NCBI GenBank assembly: GCA_003009755.1
Contig: PXUB01000030.1
Span: 36,638 to 100,637 of the forward strand
Reading direction: 5' to 3'
Origin: Thermoplasmatales archaeon SW_10_69_26
Lineage (GTDB): Archaea; Thermoplasmatota; SW-10-69-26
DNA length: 64,000 nucleotides
Shown: piece by piece, positions 30,788 through 40,693 of the stretch
Layout: every line of letters starts with the position of its first letter
Numbering within the stretch: position 1 is the stretch's first letter
Position numbers and translations under genes: made by a program
The notes under the pieces: model-generated
Told to the model about the DNA's origin: nothing
Database searches by the model: none
Seen by the model: only the letters and a program-made list of their open reading frames with translations

Positions 30788-33097
30788 ATGGAGGTTCTCT
30801 CGCGCGACGAGCTCTCCCGCGAACGAGAGAACGAGCTCCGTTCAGCGGGGGCCACCGTGGACGCGACCGGGCGCTGGCTGCGCGTGCCCGAATCCACGCC
30901 CGACACGGTGGATCGACCGGTGATCGAGCTGGCGGCCTCGGACTTCCACACCACGGCCTACGTTCCAGAGGAGGCGCTCGACGACGTGAGCGACGTCCTC
31001 GAGGACAGCCGCTGGCGGGAGACCGACGACCCCGAGGTCTTCCAAGCCGGCGTCTACCGTCTCAGTCGCGGGCACAGGGCCCTCCGCGACACCGGGGTCC
31101 CGGTCTTCTGGCGGCGTGGCGACACGCGCGAGGAGCTGTCCTTCGAGCTGCGGCACTTCCAGGAGCGCGCCGGCGGCGACGTGATGGTGCTCCTCGAGCG
31201 CTACGATCCCGACCACTGGCTCGTCGAGCGCGTCGTCTCCAACGCCAAGCAGACCTGGTACCGCGAGGAGGGCCTGCTCATGGTGGGCCCGCCCGCCTAC
31301 AACAAGACGATCGCCGAGCTCGCCGCGCGCGGCGCCAGCTGCGTCTACGAGCCCGATCTCGTCGACCGCGCCGAGGGCGAGGGCGTCGACACCGACACCG
31401 ACGTCAAGCTCCGCGTCGCCAAGGACATGGTCGCCAACCCCTGCCGCTTCCGCATCATCGAGGGATCGATGACGATGGCCAAGGGCCTGGCCGACCGTCT
31501 GAACGAGGTCGGCGAACGCGAGGAGGACCAGTGGCTGGTCCCCCGCGAGGAGGCCGTCCCCCTCGTCGACGATCTGCGCGAGCGCGGCATCGAGATGGTG
31601 ACCCGCCGCCTGGACGGTCGACGCACCGACTACGAGCACTGGCGGCCCGACCTCCCGATGGACCGCGGCCCCGGGCGCCCGAAGGAGCGCGACCCGGTCG
31701 ATCTCGAGCTGGAGGAGCCCGTGCCGGATCTGCAGGCCCACACGGTGCTCGACGACCACCAGCGCCGCGGCGTGGCCTACATCCGCGGACGCGACTACCG
31801 CTGCGTCGTCGGCGACGAGATGGGCCTGGGCAAGACGTTGACCAGCCTCTCGGCCGCCCAGTACCTCGAGGGACCCACGCTCGTCGTCTGCCCCTCGAAC
31901 GCTCGCCCGGTCTGGCCGCGCGAGATCGAGAAGTGGATCGAGGCCGACGACCGCGTCCTCTCGCCCGGCGACGACGTCGAGGAAGCCATGGCGCAGATGC
32001 AGGGCGCGGACCCGCCCGACTACGCGATCGTCAGCTACGACGGCATGGATCGCTTCTACGACGTGATCGAGGAGACGGACTGGTCGCTGGTCATCATCGA
32101 CGAGGCCCACTACCTCCGCAACCGACGCACCAAGCGCGTCCAGCTCGCTCGGGAGCTGTTGCTCGACGTCCCACGCCGGGTCCTGTTGACCGGGACCCCG
32201 CTGATGAACGATCCCAGCGAGCTCCGGTCGCTTCTGTACTTCGTGCATCCCGACGAGTGGGAGGACGCCTCCTGGTTCCGCCGCCGGTTCAAGAAGCCCT
32301 GGGAGCGCGGCACGCCCGAGGTCCGCGAACAGGTCGTCGAGCGCCTGCACGAGTACCTCGACGACGTCATGGTCCGCCGCGTCAAGTCCGACATCTTCCG
32401 CCAGCTGCCCGACAAGGCCACCCACGTCCACCAGGTCGACCTCACGCCCGGCTGGCGGCGCGAGTACCGCGAGGAGGAGCAACAGTACGCCGAGGAGCAC
32501 GAGGCCAGCTCCGACGCGCTGGGGTCCCTACAGCGCCTCAACCGGCTTCGACAGCTCGCCGTCAACGGCAAGCTCGAGGACGTCATCCCGCACATCGAGC
32601 GCCTGCTCGCCAAGGACGAGAAGGTCGTCGTGTTCGGGTTCTTCCTCTCCGGGCTCCGCACCCTCGAGGAGGCCTTCGACGACCGCGAGCCCGCTTGGCT
32701 CACCGGCAGCTCGTCCGACAAGCAGCGCAAGCAGGCCGTCCAGCGGTTCCAATCCGACCCCGACTGCCAGCTGTTCCTCGGCCAGATCAACGCCGCCGGG
32801 CAGGCGATCACGCTCACCGCCGCCCGCCACGTCGTGTTCCTCGACCTCGTGTGGAATCCCAGCGTGATGCGCCAAGCGATGGACCGCGTGCACCGCCGCG
32901 GCCAGGAGGACAGCGTGCACGTGCACTTCTTCGTGACCGAGGACACGATCGAGGAGGACATCCGGACCGTGCTCGAGGAGAAGGCCCGGCTCGTGGACGC
33001 CGTCGTCGACGACGCCGCGTTCCGCGACATGGACGCCGTCCACTGGGAGATCACCGAGCGCCTGCTCGACCGCCGCGGCGACGATCAGGGCGAGTGA
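30788..33097 (+). CDS. SNF2-family DNA translocase/helicase
   Basis: 769 residues. The C-terminal two thirds hold all SNF2 motifs: motif I GDEMGLGKTLTS (about 341), Ia TLVVCPSNARPVWPREIEKW, II IIDEAHYLRN (about 436), III VLLTGTPLMND, V INAAGQAITLTAARHVVFLD and VI QAMDRVHRRGQ. It resembles the SMARCAL1/distant RapA-like group, which remodels nucleoprotein or anneals DNA. The N-terminal ~300 residues are acidic and show no recognised domain, apart from a possible DNA-binding fold with the NPCRFRIIEGSM segment. Its 3' end overlaps the convergent lipoprotein gene by 13 bases. Confidence 0.92.
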   Translation: MEVLSRDELSRERENELRSAGATVDATGRWLRVPESTPDTVDRPVIELAASDFHTTAYVPEEALDDVSDVLEDSRWRETDDPEVFQAGVYRLSRGHRALRDTGVPVFWRRGDTREELSFELRHFQERAGGDVMVLLERYDPDHWLVERVVSNAKQTWYREEGLLMVGPPAYNKTIAELAARGASCVYEPDLVDRAEGEGVDTDTDVKLRVAKDMVANPCRFRIIEGSMTMAKGLADRLNEVGEREEDQWLVPREEAVPLVDDLRERGIEMVTRRLDGRRTDYEHWRPDLPMDRGPGRPKERDPVDLELEEPVPDLQAHTVLDDHQRRGVAYIRGRDYRCVVGDEMGLGKTLTSLSAAQYLEGPTLVVCPSNARPVWPREIEKWIEADDRVLSPGDDVEEAMAQMQGADPPDYAIVSYDGMDRFYDVIEETDWSLVIIDEAHYLRNRRTKRVQLARELLLDVPRRVLLTGTPLMNDPSELRSLLYFVHPDEWEDASWFRRRFKKPWERGTPEVREQVVERLHEYLDDVMVRRVKSDIFRQLPDKATHVHQVDLTPGWRREYREEEQQYAEEHEASSDALGSLQRLNRLRQLAVNGKLEDVIPHIERLLAKDEKVVVFGFFLSGLRTLEEAFDDREPAWLTGSSSDKQRKQAVQRFQSDPDCQLFLGQINAAGQAITLTAARHVVFLDLVWNPSVMRQAMDRVHRRGQEDSVHVHFFVTEDTIEEDIRTVLEEKARLVDAVVDDAAFRDMDAVHWEITERLLDRRGDDQGE

Positions 33098-34302
33098 AGC
33101 TCGCGCACCACGTGCGCGACCTCCCAATCGGTGCCGCCCTCGTCGAGGCTGGCCTGCCCCTCGTAGGTGCCGGTCACGAGGTCCCCGTCGGCCAGCTCGC
33201 TCGTCCACGACAGCTCGACGCCTCCACCGTAGACGCCGGCCACCGAGGACTCGATCACCGTCGCGGCCGGGCTGGCGAGCTGGACGTCCAGGCTGCCGGG
33301 CCCGGTCGTCGCCATCGGTCCGGCGGGCCGAGCCACCAGGCCCGCCTGCACCGGTGCCTGCGCCTGCTCGAAGGTCCACGAGACGTCCTCACCGGACGAG
33401 ACCGTGTTCCACGAGCCCTGGGTCGTCTCGGTCGGGACGACGTCCAGGGGCGCCTGCGGCGGGTTGGACGCGTTGACGGGACGGACCGCGATCGAGCTCG
33501 CGGCCACGCCGGTCGTCTCCCCGCCAGGTGTGACGAGCACGGTGTAGGTCCCCGCGGCGTCGGCACCGACGGGCCGGCTGACGACGCCCGAGCGCGGTTC
33601 CAGCTGCTCGCGCTCGCCCGAGGGGCCCCACACGTTCACCGCGCCGAGCGAGGCACCCTCGGCCGCCTCGAGGGCGAACCCGCCGCTGGTCTCCGTGACC
33701 GGGACCGCCGTCGGGACGCCGGCGAGGGTGGCATCGCCGTGAGCCGTGATCGTGGCCTCGAGCGTGTACTCCTGCTCGGGGCTCTCGCCGCTGGTGTCCG
33801 CCTGCACGAGGGCGACGACGGACCCAACGTTGCCCGTGCGAGCCAGCGAGGCCTCCATCCAGATCGTGTCCTGCTCGAAGCTCTTCACGTAGTGGGTATC
33901 GTAGACCTCGACGTTCTCGAACAGCCACTCCCCGTTGAGTTGGGTCGTCTCACCGCTGTACTCGATCGTGACGTTCACGGTGACGGGGACGCCGGTCGGG
34001 ACCTCGGGGGTGAGATCGTGCTCGCGCGTGTCCGCTCCGCGCAGGCTGCCGCCGGCGAAGGCGCCATCCCCGGTCGTGAACGTGCCCGTCTGGGAGATCC
34101 TGGCCGTCTGCGAGGGCGCCTCGAACGCCAACCGGGCCTCGGCGCTGGCGTTGGCTGCCTCCCGCTGTGTGGGATCGTCGGCCTCCGCCTGCGTCTGATC
34201 CAACGCCTCCTCGTCGCCGCCCACGCCCAGGCATCCCGCCGCCAGCGCCACCAGTGCCAAGGCGGCCGCGAGCCCGAGCCGCCGCGCTCGCCATCCTCCC
34301 AT
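33085..34302 (-). CDS. Lipoprotein of unknown function
   Basis: 405 residues. The signal peptide ends in a lipobox (ALAAGC, Cys about 24) followed by an acidic, Gln/Asp-rich linker, so it is probably tethered to the outer face of the membrane. The rest is strand-rich without a recognised domain: several Ig-like stretches (TYTVLVTPGGETTGVAAS, VTVNVTIEYSGETT) with many N-x-S/T sites. A TATA-like CGCTTAACC lies about 29 bases upstream of the ATG. It overlaps the SNF2 gene tail. Confidence 0.75.
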   Translation of the reverse strand: MGGWRARRLGLAAALALVALAAGCLGVGGDEEALDQTQAEADDPTQREAANASAEARLAFEAPSQTARISQTGTFTTGDGAFAGGSLRGADTREHDLTPEVPTGVPVTVNVTIEYSGETTQLNGEWLFENVEVYDTHYVKSFEQDTIWMEASLARTGNVGSVVALVQADTSGESPEQEYTLEATITAHGDATLAGVPTAVPVTETSGGFALEAAEGASLGAVNVWGPSGEREQLEPRSGVVSRPVGADAAGTYTVLVTPGGETTGVAASSIAVRPVNASNPPQAPLDVVPTETTQGSWNTVSSGEDVSWTFEQAQAPVQAGLVARPAGPMATTGPGSLDVQLASPAATVIESSVAGVYGGGVELSWTSELADGDLVTGTYEGQASLDEGGTDWEVAHVVRELHSP

Positions 34303-34376
34303 GAGAAACGATGACGCGCCAGCGTCTGGTTAAGCGTTGGGGGTGCCGGGGGCCCGGCTGTCTCGTTAAGCGGGGC

Positions 34377-34495
34377 CGCGAAGGACACGAAGGATCGCCA
34401 AGGCCACGAAGGGCCTGTGTACTCGCCGCCGGGCGGCTCTGTCACGGCAGCTGCTCTACTTTGTGCCCTGGCGTCCCCTCGCGTACTTGGTGGTC
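34377..34495 (+). repeat. Inverted pair of AAGGNCACGAAGG-type repeat arms
   Basis: In the gene-free stretch 34303-34567. The left arm (34377-34415) consists of units like GCGAAGGACACGAAGG and CCAAGGCCACGAAGG. The right arm (34459-34495), read on the other strand, has ACCACCAAGTACGCG and CCAGGGCACAAAG. Arms of this style face each other across 43 bases with no gene between. They resemble the flanks of the GxxExxY cassette at 43.5-44.1 kb and may mark a lost one. Confidence 0.5.
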
Positions 34496-34567
34496 TCCCC
34501 CCGTTTCTCATCCTTACAGCGCGGCCGTGGGCTCGGCTGGCGGCCTCACGGATCGATGAGGGCGAAG

Positions 34568-35086
34568 CTACCGGCGCCGGGCGACCATCTCCTCCAGGCG
34601 GAGGACGTGGCCGTTGTTGACCTCGACGTACGTCGTCGCGTACACGCCGGCGTCGATCTCGTCCTTGGGGGGACGGGCGACCTCGAGGACATCGCGGCCC
34701 TCCAGCCGATCCTCGGTCGTCAGCGCCTCGAAGTCCCCCTCGGCGCCGATCGGCTCGGTGTCGTGCTCGGGCAGGTCCTCGCGAGCGGCCGGCTGATCGG
34801 GGCCCGGGGCCGGCTCCTCCTCGTCCTCGAGGTGGTCGGGATGCCCACCCATGAGCAGCACGACCTCCACGACGAGCAGGATCACCAGCACGACGAGCCC
34901 GCCGATCGCGATCTGGCCGACGGTGAGGCTCTCGTGGATCGAGCTGGGGTCCAAGATCCGTGCCCCGAACAGCAGGACGATCACGATCGTGGCGACCGCG
35001 ACCACGGGGATCGCGACGAGCCACCAGTTGAACCCCTGGCCGGATCCGGTCGCCTCGTCGGCGTCGGCGTTGCCGTCTTCGGCCAT
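34568..35086 (-). CDS. Two-helix membrane protein with acidic tail
   Basis: 172 residues. A short acidic N-terminus, two transmembrane helices (about 20-42 and 57-80) separated by a small loop, then a long acidic cytoplasmic tail ending in a charged helix (VLRLEEMVARRR). A good Shine-Dalgarno (AAGGAG at 35096-35101 on this strand) precedes the ATG. It is the last gene of an operon after the giant surface protein and the zinc-ribbon protein (29-base gap). Confidence 0.75.
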   Translation of the reverse strand: MAEDGNADADEATGSGQGFNWWLVAIPVVAVATIVIVLLFGARILDPSSIHESLTVGQIAIGGLVVLVILLVVEVVLLMGGHPDHLEDEEEPAPGPDQPAAREDLPEHDTEPIGAEGDFEALTTEDRLEGRDVLEVARPPKDEIDAGVYATTYVEVNNGHVLRLEEMVARRR

Positions 35087-35115
35087 GATGGGAGACTCCT
35101 TGAGACCTGGTGAAT

Positions 35116-35466
35116 TCAGGAGGCTTCTTTAGCCCTTTCGGTGCCGGACGAGGGACCCGATCGGCCCGTCGAGCCCGACAAACCGCAGGAAGGGCACTCG
35201 ATCGTATCCCCCCGACGAGGGGGATCGAACACGCTGTCACATCGGGGGCAACGGACCAGCTCGGGGTTGACCTCCCCGGTCTCGAAGTCGGCGTCCGGCC
35301 ACGCGTAGAGCAGGGCCAGGCCGACCAGGCACACCGCCTCGACGGCGATCGCCACCCACAGCAGGGTCGCCTCCTGCCAGATCCAGAAGGTCACGATCGC
35401 GCCGAGGAACGCGGCCACGGCTGCAGCCGTCAAGACCCCACCCAGCAGGCGTTCGTCGAGATCCAC
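35116..35466 (-). CDS. Small membrane protein with C-terminal zinc ribbon
   Basis: 116 residues from a GTG at 35466 with a GGTGG Shine-Dalgarno. Two hydrophobic helices (about 10-30 and 35-56) are followed by a CPRC...CPSC zinc ribbon (about 72-95, VRCPRCDSVFDPP). Such membrane-tethered ribbons are common in archaea and of mostly unknown role. It begins 12 bases after the stop of the 1675-residue surface protein gene and so is probably translated from the same mRNA. Confidence 0.8.
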   Translation of the reverse strand: MDLDERLLGGVLTAAAVAAFLGAIVTFWIWQEATLLWVAIAVEAVCLVGLALLYAWPDADFETGEVNPELVRCPRCDSVFDPPRRGDTIECPSCGLSGSTGRSGPSSGTERAKEAS

Positions 35467-35478
35467 GTGCGTCCACCT

Positions 35479-38400
35479 TCACGTCCAACGGCGGTTCAGG
35501 CCGAGCACGCCGAGCGCGACGGCCGTCGCCGTCAGGACCGTGAGCAGGGTCCATTCGGGGATGAAGTTGTCGCCTTCGACCTCGTCCCCCTGGACGGAGA
35601 ACGCGTGCGCCGAGTCCGCCGTTTTCGGTCCCTCGTCGGTGACCGCGGAGAGGCTGATCTCGTAGTCGCCGCGCTCCTCGGGCGCCTGGAAGGTGCCCTC
35701 CCAGCTGGATCCGCCGACGTTCTCGAGCTCGACCCGCTGGACGACCTCGCCACCCGAGGTGATGTTCGCCCAGGCGCGGCGGACGTTGCCGTCGATCTGC
35801 ACCCGGAACGTCGTCTCCTGGTTCGGCGAGAGCACGTCCTGGCCGTCCTCCTCGCGCGTGTCCTGCAGCTCGGGCGAGGAGAACGTCTCGCCGAGGTTGC
35901 GGACGGTCACGTTGACCTCGTCCGCGGCGAAGTTCTGCCCGTCGAGCACGAACACCTGCAGCGTGACGTCGCCGTTCGGCAGCGCGGTCGTGTCCAGGCG
36001 GTAGGAGCCGCGGTTCGGGATGTCCTGCGCCTCGGGGATCTCCTGGAACGTTCCGCCCGGCTGCTTGTAGAACAGGCTGATCCGCAGCTCGTCGGTGGGC
36101 GTCTCGGCGTCCGTCGCCGTCCAGGCAGCCTGCGTGGTCCCGGTGATCGTGTCGCCCTCCGCCGGACGGTCGAACGCCACGCTCGGCACGCTGTCGCCGG
36201 CGGTGAAGTTCTTCTCCGTGCTCGAGCGCACGTTGCCGAAGATGTCGGTCGCCTCGACGGTGAAGCGGACCGTGGCGCCCTCCTGGAAGGCCTGGTCGGT
36301 GCGCTGGTTGAACAGACGCACGCTCCACGTGCCGTCCTCCTCCTCGAGCGCCAGGGTCTGATCGGGGCCGTCGTCGACGTTGTAGACGGCCTCGACCTTC
36401 TGCACCTCGGCGTCCTCGGTCACGTTCGCGAACACGACCTCGCGCGGCTTGCCGGGCTCGGCGAACACCTCGATCGAGGGGCCCAGCTGGTCGAACAGGA
36501 CCGGCTGCTGCCGCTCGTCGCCGGTGTTGCCGACGGCGTCCTCGGCGACGACCGAGATCTGGTAGACGCCGTGCCCGTCGACGACCTCGTCGAACTCCTG
36601 CAGGCGCAGGGTCCCCTCGCCGCCGGCGAGCGTGATCGTCTGGCTGGCGCCCGAGTCGGCGTGCGTGACGGTGACCTCCGTCTGACCGGCTCCGGAGGCG
36701 CCGTCGGTGACCGAGACGTCGATGTCGGTCGGGAGACCGATGACTTGTCGGTCGCCGCGCTGGATGGCCGGCCCCATCTCCAGCTCGGCCGAGGGCCCCT
36801 CGGCGTCGACCTGGAACTGGTGACGGAGGGTGTCGCTCTCCTGCGGCGGCTCGGAGACGTCGGCCGCCTCCAGCGTCACGTCGACGGTCGACCCCGACGC
36901 GAAGCTCTCGGGAGGGTCGTACTTGACGCGGTAGCAGTCCTCGCAATCGTCGATCGGCGAGATCTCGGCCTCGTCGGTCACGTCCTCGCCGTTGACGCCG
37001 AAGCTGATCGAGCTCTTGTTGACGCCTTGACCGAAGTCGACGACGTCGGCCCGGATCGTCGGTTCGGCCGGTCCATAGGTGCCCTCGGCCGGTCCGCGGA
37101 CGTCGGGCGAGAACTTCTGGGCCTGCGGCGGCAGGTTGTCCTTGACCTGCAACTCGCCGGCGGCGGTCGACTGCTTGCCGGTGTAGTCCTCGACGGTCAC
37201 GTCGTAGGTCCAGGTGCCGACGTCGACCTCGGTGGCGTTCACGGGGCCGTAGACCCAGCGATCCTGGGTCTCGTTGTAGGTCATGTCCAGCGCGCCGGTC
37301 GCCCCGGAGGTGGGTCGGTCGATGCGGAGCGTCGGCGGCTGCACGGCCGTGTCGTCGGAGACGTCGGCCACCCACGTGATGGGTCCGCCGACCTCCTGGG
37401 TGCCGTTCGGGATCGTGCGGAAGTCCACGATCGTCGGTGCTTGGGTGTCGTTGACGGCGACGGAGACGTCTTGGCCGCGTGTCACCTGGTCGGCGAAGTC
37501 GGTGACGGCCAGGCGAACCGTGTACGTGCCGCCGCGGTCGAAGAACTCGGCGTCCGGACCGACCGCGACGTTGGCCTCGTAGGTGCCGTTGCGGGTCGTC
37601 TGATCGTCGATCTGGTCGACCGGCAAGGGAGCGTCGACGAACTCGTCGGCGCCGGGCTTGCGGATCTCGAGGCTCACGTTCTCGACGCGGAGGGCATCGC
37701 GCGCGTCGGCGCGGGCCGTCACCTCGTCGCCGGGGTCGACGGCGGTGGGACTGACGCTTGCGTTCGAGAGCAGCGGCTCCGTGTTACCGTTCTCGTTCAC
37801 GCGATCGGCGATCTCGCCGACCCGGCCCTCGGTCGTGTTGCGTCCGAAGTTGTCGCTCACGTGGTAGTCGACGTCGAACTCGCCGACCCAGTCGAGGTCC
37901 AGGTCCTGGTCGGAGCTGTTGGCGTAGTACCACTGCCAGCTCTCCGTCTTGGTCTCGGTCTCGTCGCCTTCGGTGTCGCACCCACCGCCGGTGCGTTGGT
38001 CGGTGCCGGTCGCCGTGTCGACCCGGCAGTGCTCGATCATCTCGACGTCGAGCCAGGCGGCCGTCGTCCCGTTCGGGCGGACGACCTCGACGCTCGTGTT
38101 CTCGGCGACGGCCTCGTCCGAGAGCTCGGTGCCGTTGATCGACGCGGTGATGTTGAACCGGTTGTCGGGCTCGTCGGCGGAGCCGCGGTACCGGGGCGGG
38201 TCGGAGCCGAAGCTCGCCTCGCCGTTGACGCGGAAGCCGTCCCCGCCGGGCGGATCGATCTCGATCTCGGTCGGCAGCGAGGTGAGATCGAACTGCATGC
38301 CGTCGGAGACCGTCGTGTGCTCGGTGTCCTCGGCGCGGACCTTGAAGACGTAGCGATCGGGATCGCCCTGGATGGTCGTCGTGACCTCCCAGATGGCGCG

Positions 38401-40506
38401 GTCGTCCTCGTTGCGCTCCATCTGGAGCTCGGAGAACTCCTCGCCGGTCGCGTTCGTGAAGTTGGCCGGGGCCCCGTCCGGCGTCTCGAAGACCGCCGTC
38501 ACGCCGTCCTCCTTGAGGGAACCGTCGGCTTCGTCCTTGCTGTTGAGGATCTCGGCTTGGAAGGTGACGTTGTTGCCCTCCTGGACCTGGGGGACCTGAC
38601 TGCTGCCGTCGTCCCCGTCGATCGAGGTGGACTCGATGTTCGGCGCGTTCTGGTCGACGAACACGAGATCCAGGCACCAGGTGTTGTCGGCGTTGTCGGG
38701 CTGCCGGCCGCACTCCTGGTGCTCGTTGAGCTCACCGATCTCGCCGGCCTCTGGGCGCGGCGTGGGCGGGGAATCGTAGTTGTCCGGGTGGTCCAGGCGG
38801 ACCATGATGCGCTGCTCGCCGCCCTCGTCGTTGGCGTTGACGACGAGCTGTTGATCCCACAGGTCCTGGGAGCCTTGCGTGGACGAGGGGATCGCGTACT
38901 CGCTGTTGTCGACGTCCTCGGCGTCGACGTCACGGTCGAAGCGCTCGATCCGTTGCCCTTGGAACCAGATGGAGGCCCGCCATCCGTTGTCGCGGAGATC
39001 CTCCTTGGCGGCGTCCGACTCCAGGAGGTTCTCGTCGCCGCTGTTCTGGAACTCGGGCTGGAGCTTGATATCCGAATCCACCGGACAGGGCTCCTCCTCC
39101 GTGCAGTCGCTCACGGTCCCGTTCCCGGTGTCGACGAAGAGGTTGTGCTCGACGAACTCGAGGTCGACGCCGCGGAGCTGCAGGGACCGCTGACCGGCGT
39201 TGTTGTTCTCGTTGGATTCGGGGATGGCGCCCTCGCCGTCGAGGTCCTCGTCGGCGATGGCCTTCAGGAAGAACTGGCCGGCGCGCTTGAGGCGGTCGAA
39301 GGCGGTGACCTGCGTGGAGGTTTGGGTGCTGGGTTGGATGACCTCCTCGCTGTCCTTGTCGTAGATGCCGGCGTCGGTCCGGTTGGCGTAGATCGTGGTT
39401 TGGCTGGTGTCGAGGGGTTCGCCGTCTTGTTCGGCGCGGGTCTCGGTGTGGAGGTTGGTCTCCAGGGGAGCGCCGAAGCGGTAGGAACAGGGGTATTCGG
39501 TGTCGGGGTCGTCAGTCCGTTGGATCCACTGGCAAGTGGGTCCATCGGAGGATCCGGTGTACTTGTAGGTGTCGTAGGTGCGCGTGTCCCGCTCATCGGG
39601 CTCGTAGTCGCTGTCGTCGCTGTCGAAGCTGGATCGGTTGGCGAACTCGCCGTCGTCCCGGGCACCGTTGGGGTTCCAGTTGGGGTAGCTGCCCTCGTTG
39701 GTGATCCCGATATCGAATTTGGCGGAGTCGTCGCCGGTGTAGGAGGTGCGGCGGTCGTCCTTGTCGGTCACCCAGTTCACGTCGTTGTTGTCGACGAGCA
39801 GGTCGGGGCGTTGGTCGACGACGATGACGCGTTCGGCCGCGATGCAGGCTGCACCGCCGGCCCCGCAGTTGTCGAGGTTGCCGAACCCGCTGTCTGTCGT
39901 GTCGCCCTCGTTGTTGGTGTCGGCGTCGATGTCGAAGACGAGGAACCGGACGCGGTGTTCGCCGGGGTTGTCTTGGACGCCGTCGACGCTGATCGTATCC
40001 GAGAGGCTGATACTCGCGGTGCACTTCTGGCTCGGCTGGAGGCTGTTGGGCTTCTCCGCGGAACTGCTATCGGGGCAGTCGAGCCCGCGCGTAGGATAGT
40101 TGTGGGCCGCACCGCTGCGGTCCTGGTAGGCTTGGTCGTCCTTCAGGTCGTGGTCGCCGTGCAGGTATTGGATCTGCAATCGCAGCTCGTCGCTATCAAC
40201 GGACGAGTAGCCCTGGCAACTGTTGTCGTCGGCCAGCCGGTTCTCGACCGTGACGTCGAACTGGATGTCCACGCCGGGCTTGGCGAAGACCGCTTGCTCG
40301 CCTGTGATCTGCAGATCGTCGCCGGCTCCACCGGTGGGCACGGCCTCGATGTCGGTGATCCACAATGGGTTCTCAGCGTGGTCGCAATCACCCACCAGCC
40401 CCTCCTGGGCCTGGGCATCCTCGTCGGACATGGTGACGAGGGGGACGAGGAGGCTGAGGGCAGCGACGAGGACGAGCGCGCGGCGGGCGTTGATGACGCG
40501 AGACAC
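35479..40506 (-). CDS. Giant surface protein (1675 residues) with Ig-like/CARDB-like domains
   Basis: A GTG start at 40506 is preceded by an AGGTGG Shine-Dalgarno; a TATA-like CTTTAAGCG lies further up (40553-40561). Signal peptide about 1-34. The mature chain is a string of strand-rich domains: CARDB-like modules in the first 700 residues (VDIQFDVTVENRL, VDLEFVEHNLFVDTGNGT). About eight to ten bacterial-Ig/PKD-like modules follow (GTYTVRLAVTDFADQV, GVYQISVVAEDAVGNTGDE and similar endings). A C-terminal membrane helix ends LGLNRRWT. Two CxxC-like pairs near the N-terminus may be disulfides. It could be a main cell-envelope or adhesin-like component; S-layer identity is a guess. It heads a three-gene operon. 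Confidence 0.85.
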   Translation of the reverse strand: MSRVINARRALVLVAALSLLVPLVTMSDEDAQAQEGLVGDCDHAENPLWITDIEAVPTGGAGDDLQITGEQAVFAKPGVDIQFDVTVENRLADDNSCQGYSSVDSDELRLQIQYLHGDHDLKDDQAYQDRSGAAHNYPTRGLDCPDSSSAEKPNSLQPSQKCTASISLSDTISVDGVQDNPGEHRVRFLVFDIDADTNNEGDTTDSGFGNLDNCGAGGAACIAAERVIVVDQRPDLLVDNNDVNWVTDKDDRRTSYTGDDSAKFDIGITNEGSYPNWNPNGARDDGEFANRSSFDSDDSDYEPDERDTRTYDTYKYTGSSDGPTCQWIQRTDDPDTEYPCSYRFGAPLETNLHTETRAEQDGEPLDTSQTTIYANRTDAGIYDKDSEEVIQPSTQTSTQVTAFDRLKRAGQFFLKAIADEDLDGEGAIPESNENNNAGQRSLQLRGVDLEFVEHNLFVDTGNGTVSDCTEEEPCPVDSDIKLQPEFQNSGDENLLESDAAKEDLRDNGWRASIWFQGQRIERFDRDVDAEDVDNSEYAIPSSTQGSQDLWDQQLVVNANDEGGEQRIMVRLDHPDNYDSPPTPRPEAGEIGELNEHQECGRQPDNADNTWCLDLVFVDQNAPNIESTSIDGDDGSSQVPQVQEGNNVTFQAEILNSKDEADGSLKEDGVTAVFETPDGAPANFTNATGEEFSELQMERNEDDRAIWEVTTTIQGDPDRYVFKVRAEDTEHTTVSDGMQFDLTSLPTEIEIDPPGGDGFRVNGEASFGSDPPRYRGSADEPDNRFNITASINGTELSDEAVAENTSVEVVRPNGTTAAWLDVEMIEHCRVDTATGTDQRTGGGCDTEGDETETKTESWQWYYANSSDQDLDLDWVGEFDVDYHVSDNFGRNTTEGRVGEIADRVNENGNTEPLLSNASVSPTAVDPGDEVTARADARDALRVENVSLEIRKPGADEFVDAPLPVDQIDDQTTRNGTYEANVAVGPDAEFFDRGGTYTVRLAVTDFADQVTRGQDVSVAVNDTQAPTIVDFRTIPNGTQEVGGPITWVADVSDDTAVQPPTLRIDRPTSGATGALDMTYNETQDRWVYGPVNATEVDVGTWTYDVTVEDYTGKQSTAAGELQVKDNLPPQAQKFSPDVRGPAEGTYGPAEPTIRADVVDFGQGVNKSSISFGVNGEDVTDEAEISPIDDCEDCYRVKYDPPESFASGSTVDVTLEAADVSEPPQESDTLRHQFQVDAEGPSAELEMGPAIQRGDRQVIGLPTDIDVSVTDGASGAGQTEVTVTHADSGASQTITLAGGEGTLRLQEFDEVVDGHGVYQISVVAEDAVGNTGDERQQPVLFDQLGPSIEVFAEPGKPREVVFANVTEDAEVQKVEAVYNVDDGPDQTLALEEEDGTWSVRLFNQRTDQAFQEGATVRFTVEATDIFGNVRSSTEKNFTAGDSVPSVAFDRPAEGDTITGTTQAAWTATDAETPTDELRISLFYKQPGGTFQEIPEAQDIPNRGSYRLDTTALPNGDVTLQVFVLDGQNFAADEVNVTVRNLGETFSSPELQDTREEDGQDVLSPNQETTFRVQIDGNVRRAWANITSGGEVVQRVELENVGGSSWEGTFQAPEERGDYEISLSAVTDEGPKTADSAHAFSVQGDEVEGDNFIPEWTLLTVLTATAVALGVLGLNRRWT

Positions 40507-40634
40507 GGTTCCACCTGCGAAGGGAGGGCAACCGCCACGCCCGACGGGAGGCGCTTAAAGGTTGCCCTGCCCGATAGGCAGACCGGTGATGCTTGAACGT
40601 TTCGGTACGCGCCCTGTCCAGTCGGACGGTCGCT

Positions 40635-40671
40635 CCCCCTCCCCTCCCCTCCGTCGAGGGAGGGAAGGGGG
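40635..40671 (-). terminator. Hairpin downstream of the 215-residue protein gene
   Basis: Fourteen bases (40635-40648, C/T-rich) pair with 40658-40671 (G/A-rich) with a single mismatch around a nine-base loop. It lies about 23 bases after the stop of the upstream gene (40694) and before the promoter of the giant surface-protein gene. No poly-T follows, so it may be an RNA-stabilising end rather than a classical terminator. Confidence 0.4.
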
Positions 40672-40693
40672 CGGAGAGGAGGTCAGAGGCGAA

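Noticed and set aside
35479-40506. Main S-layer protein
   Set aside because: Size, domains and anchor would allow it, but surface-layer identity needs abundance data; many similar multi-Ig proteins are adhesins.
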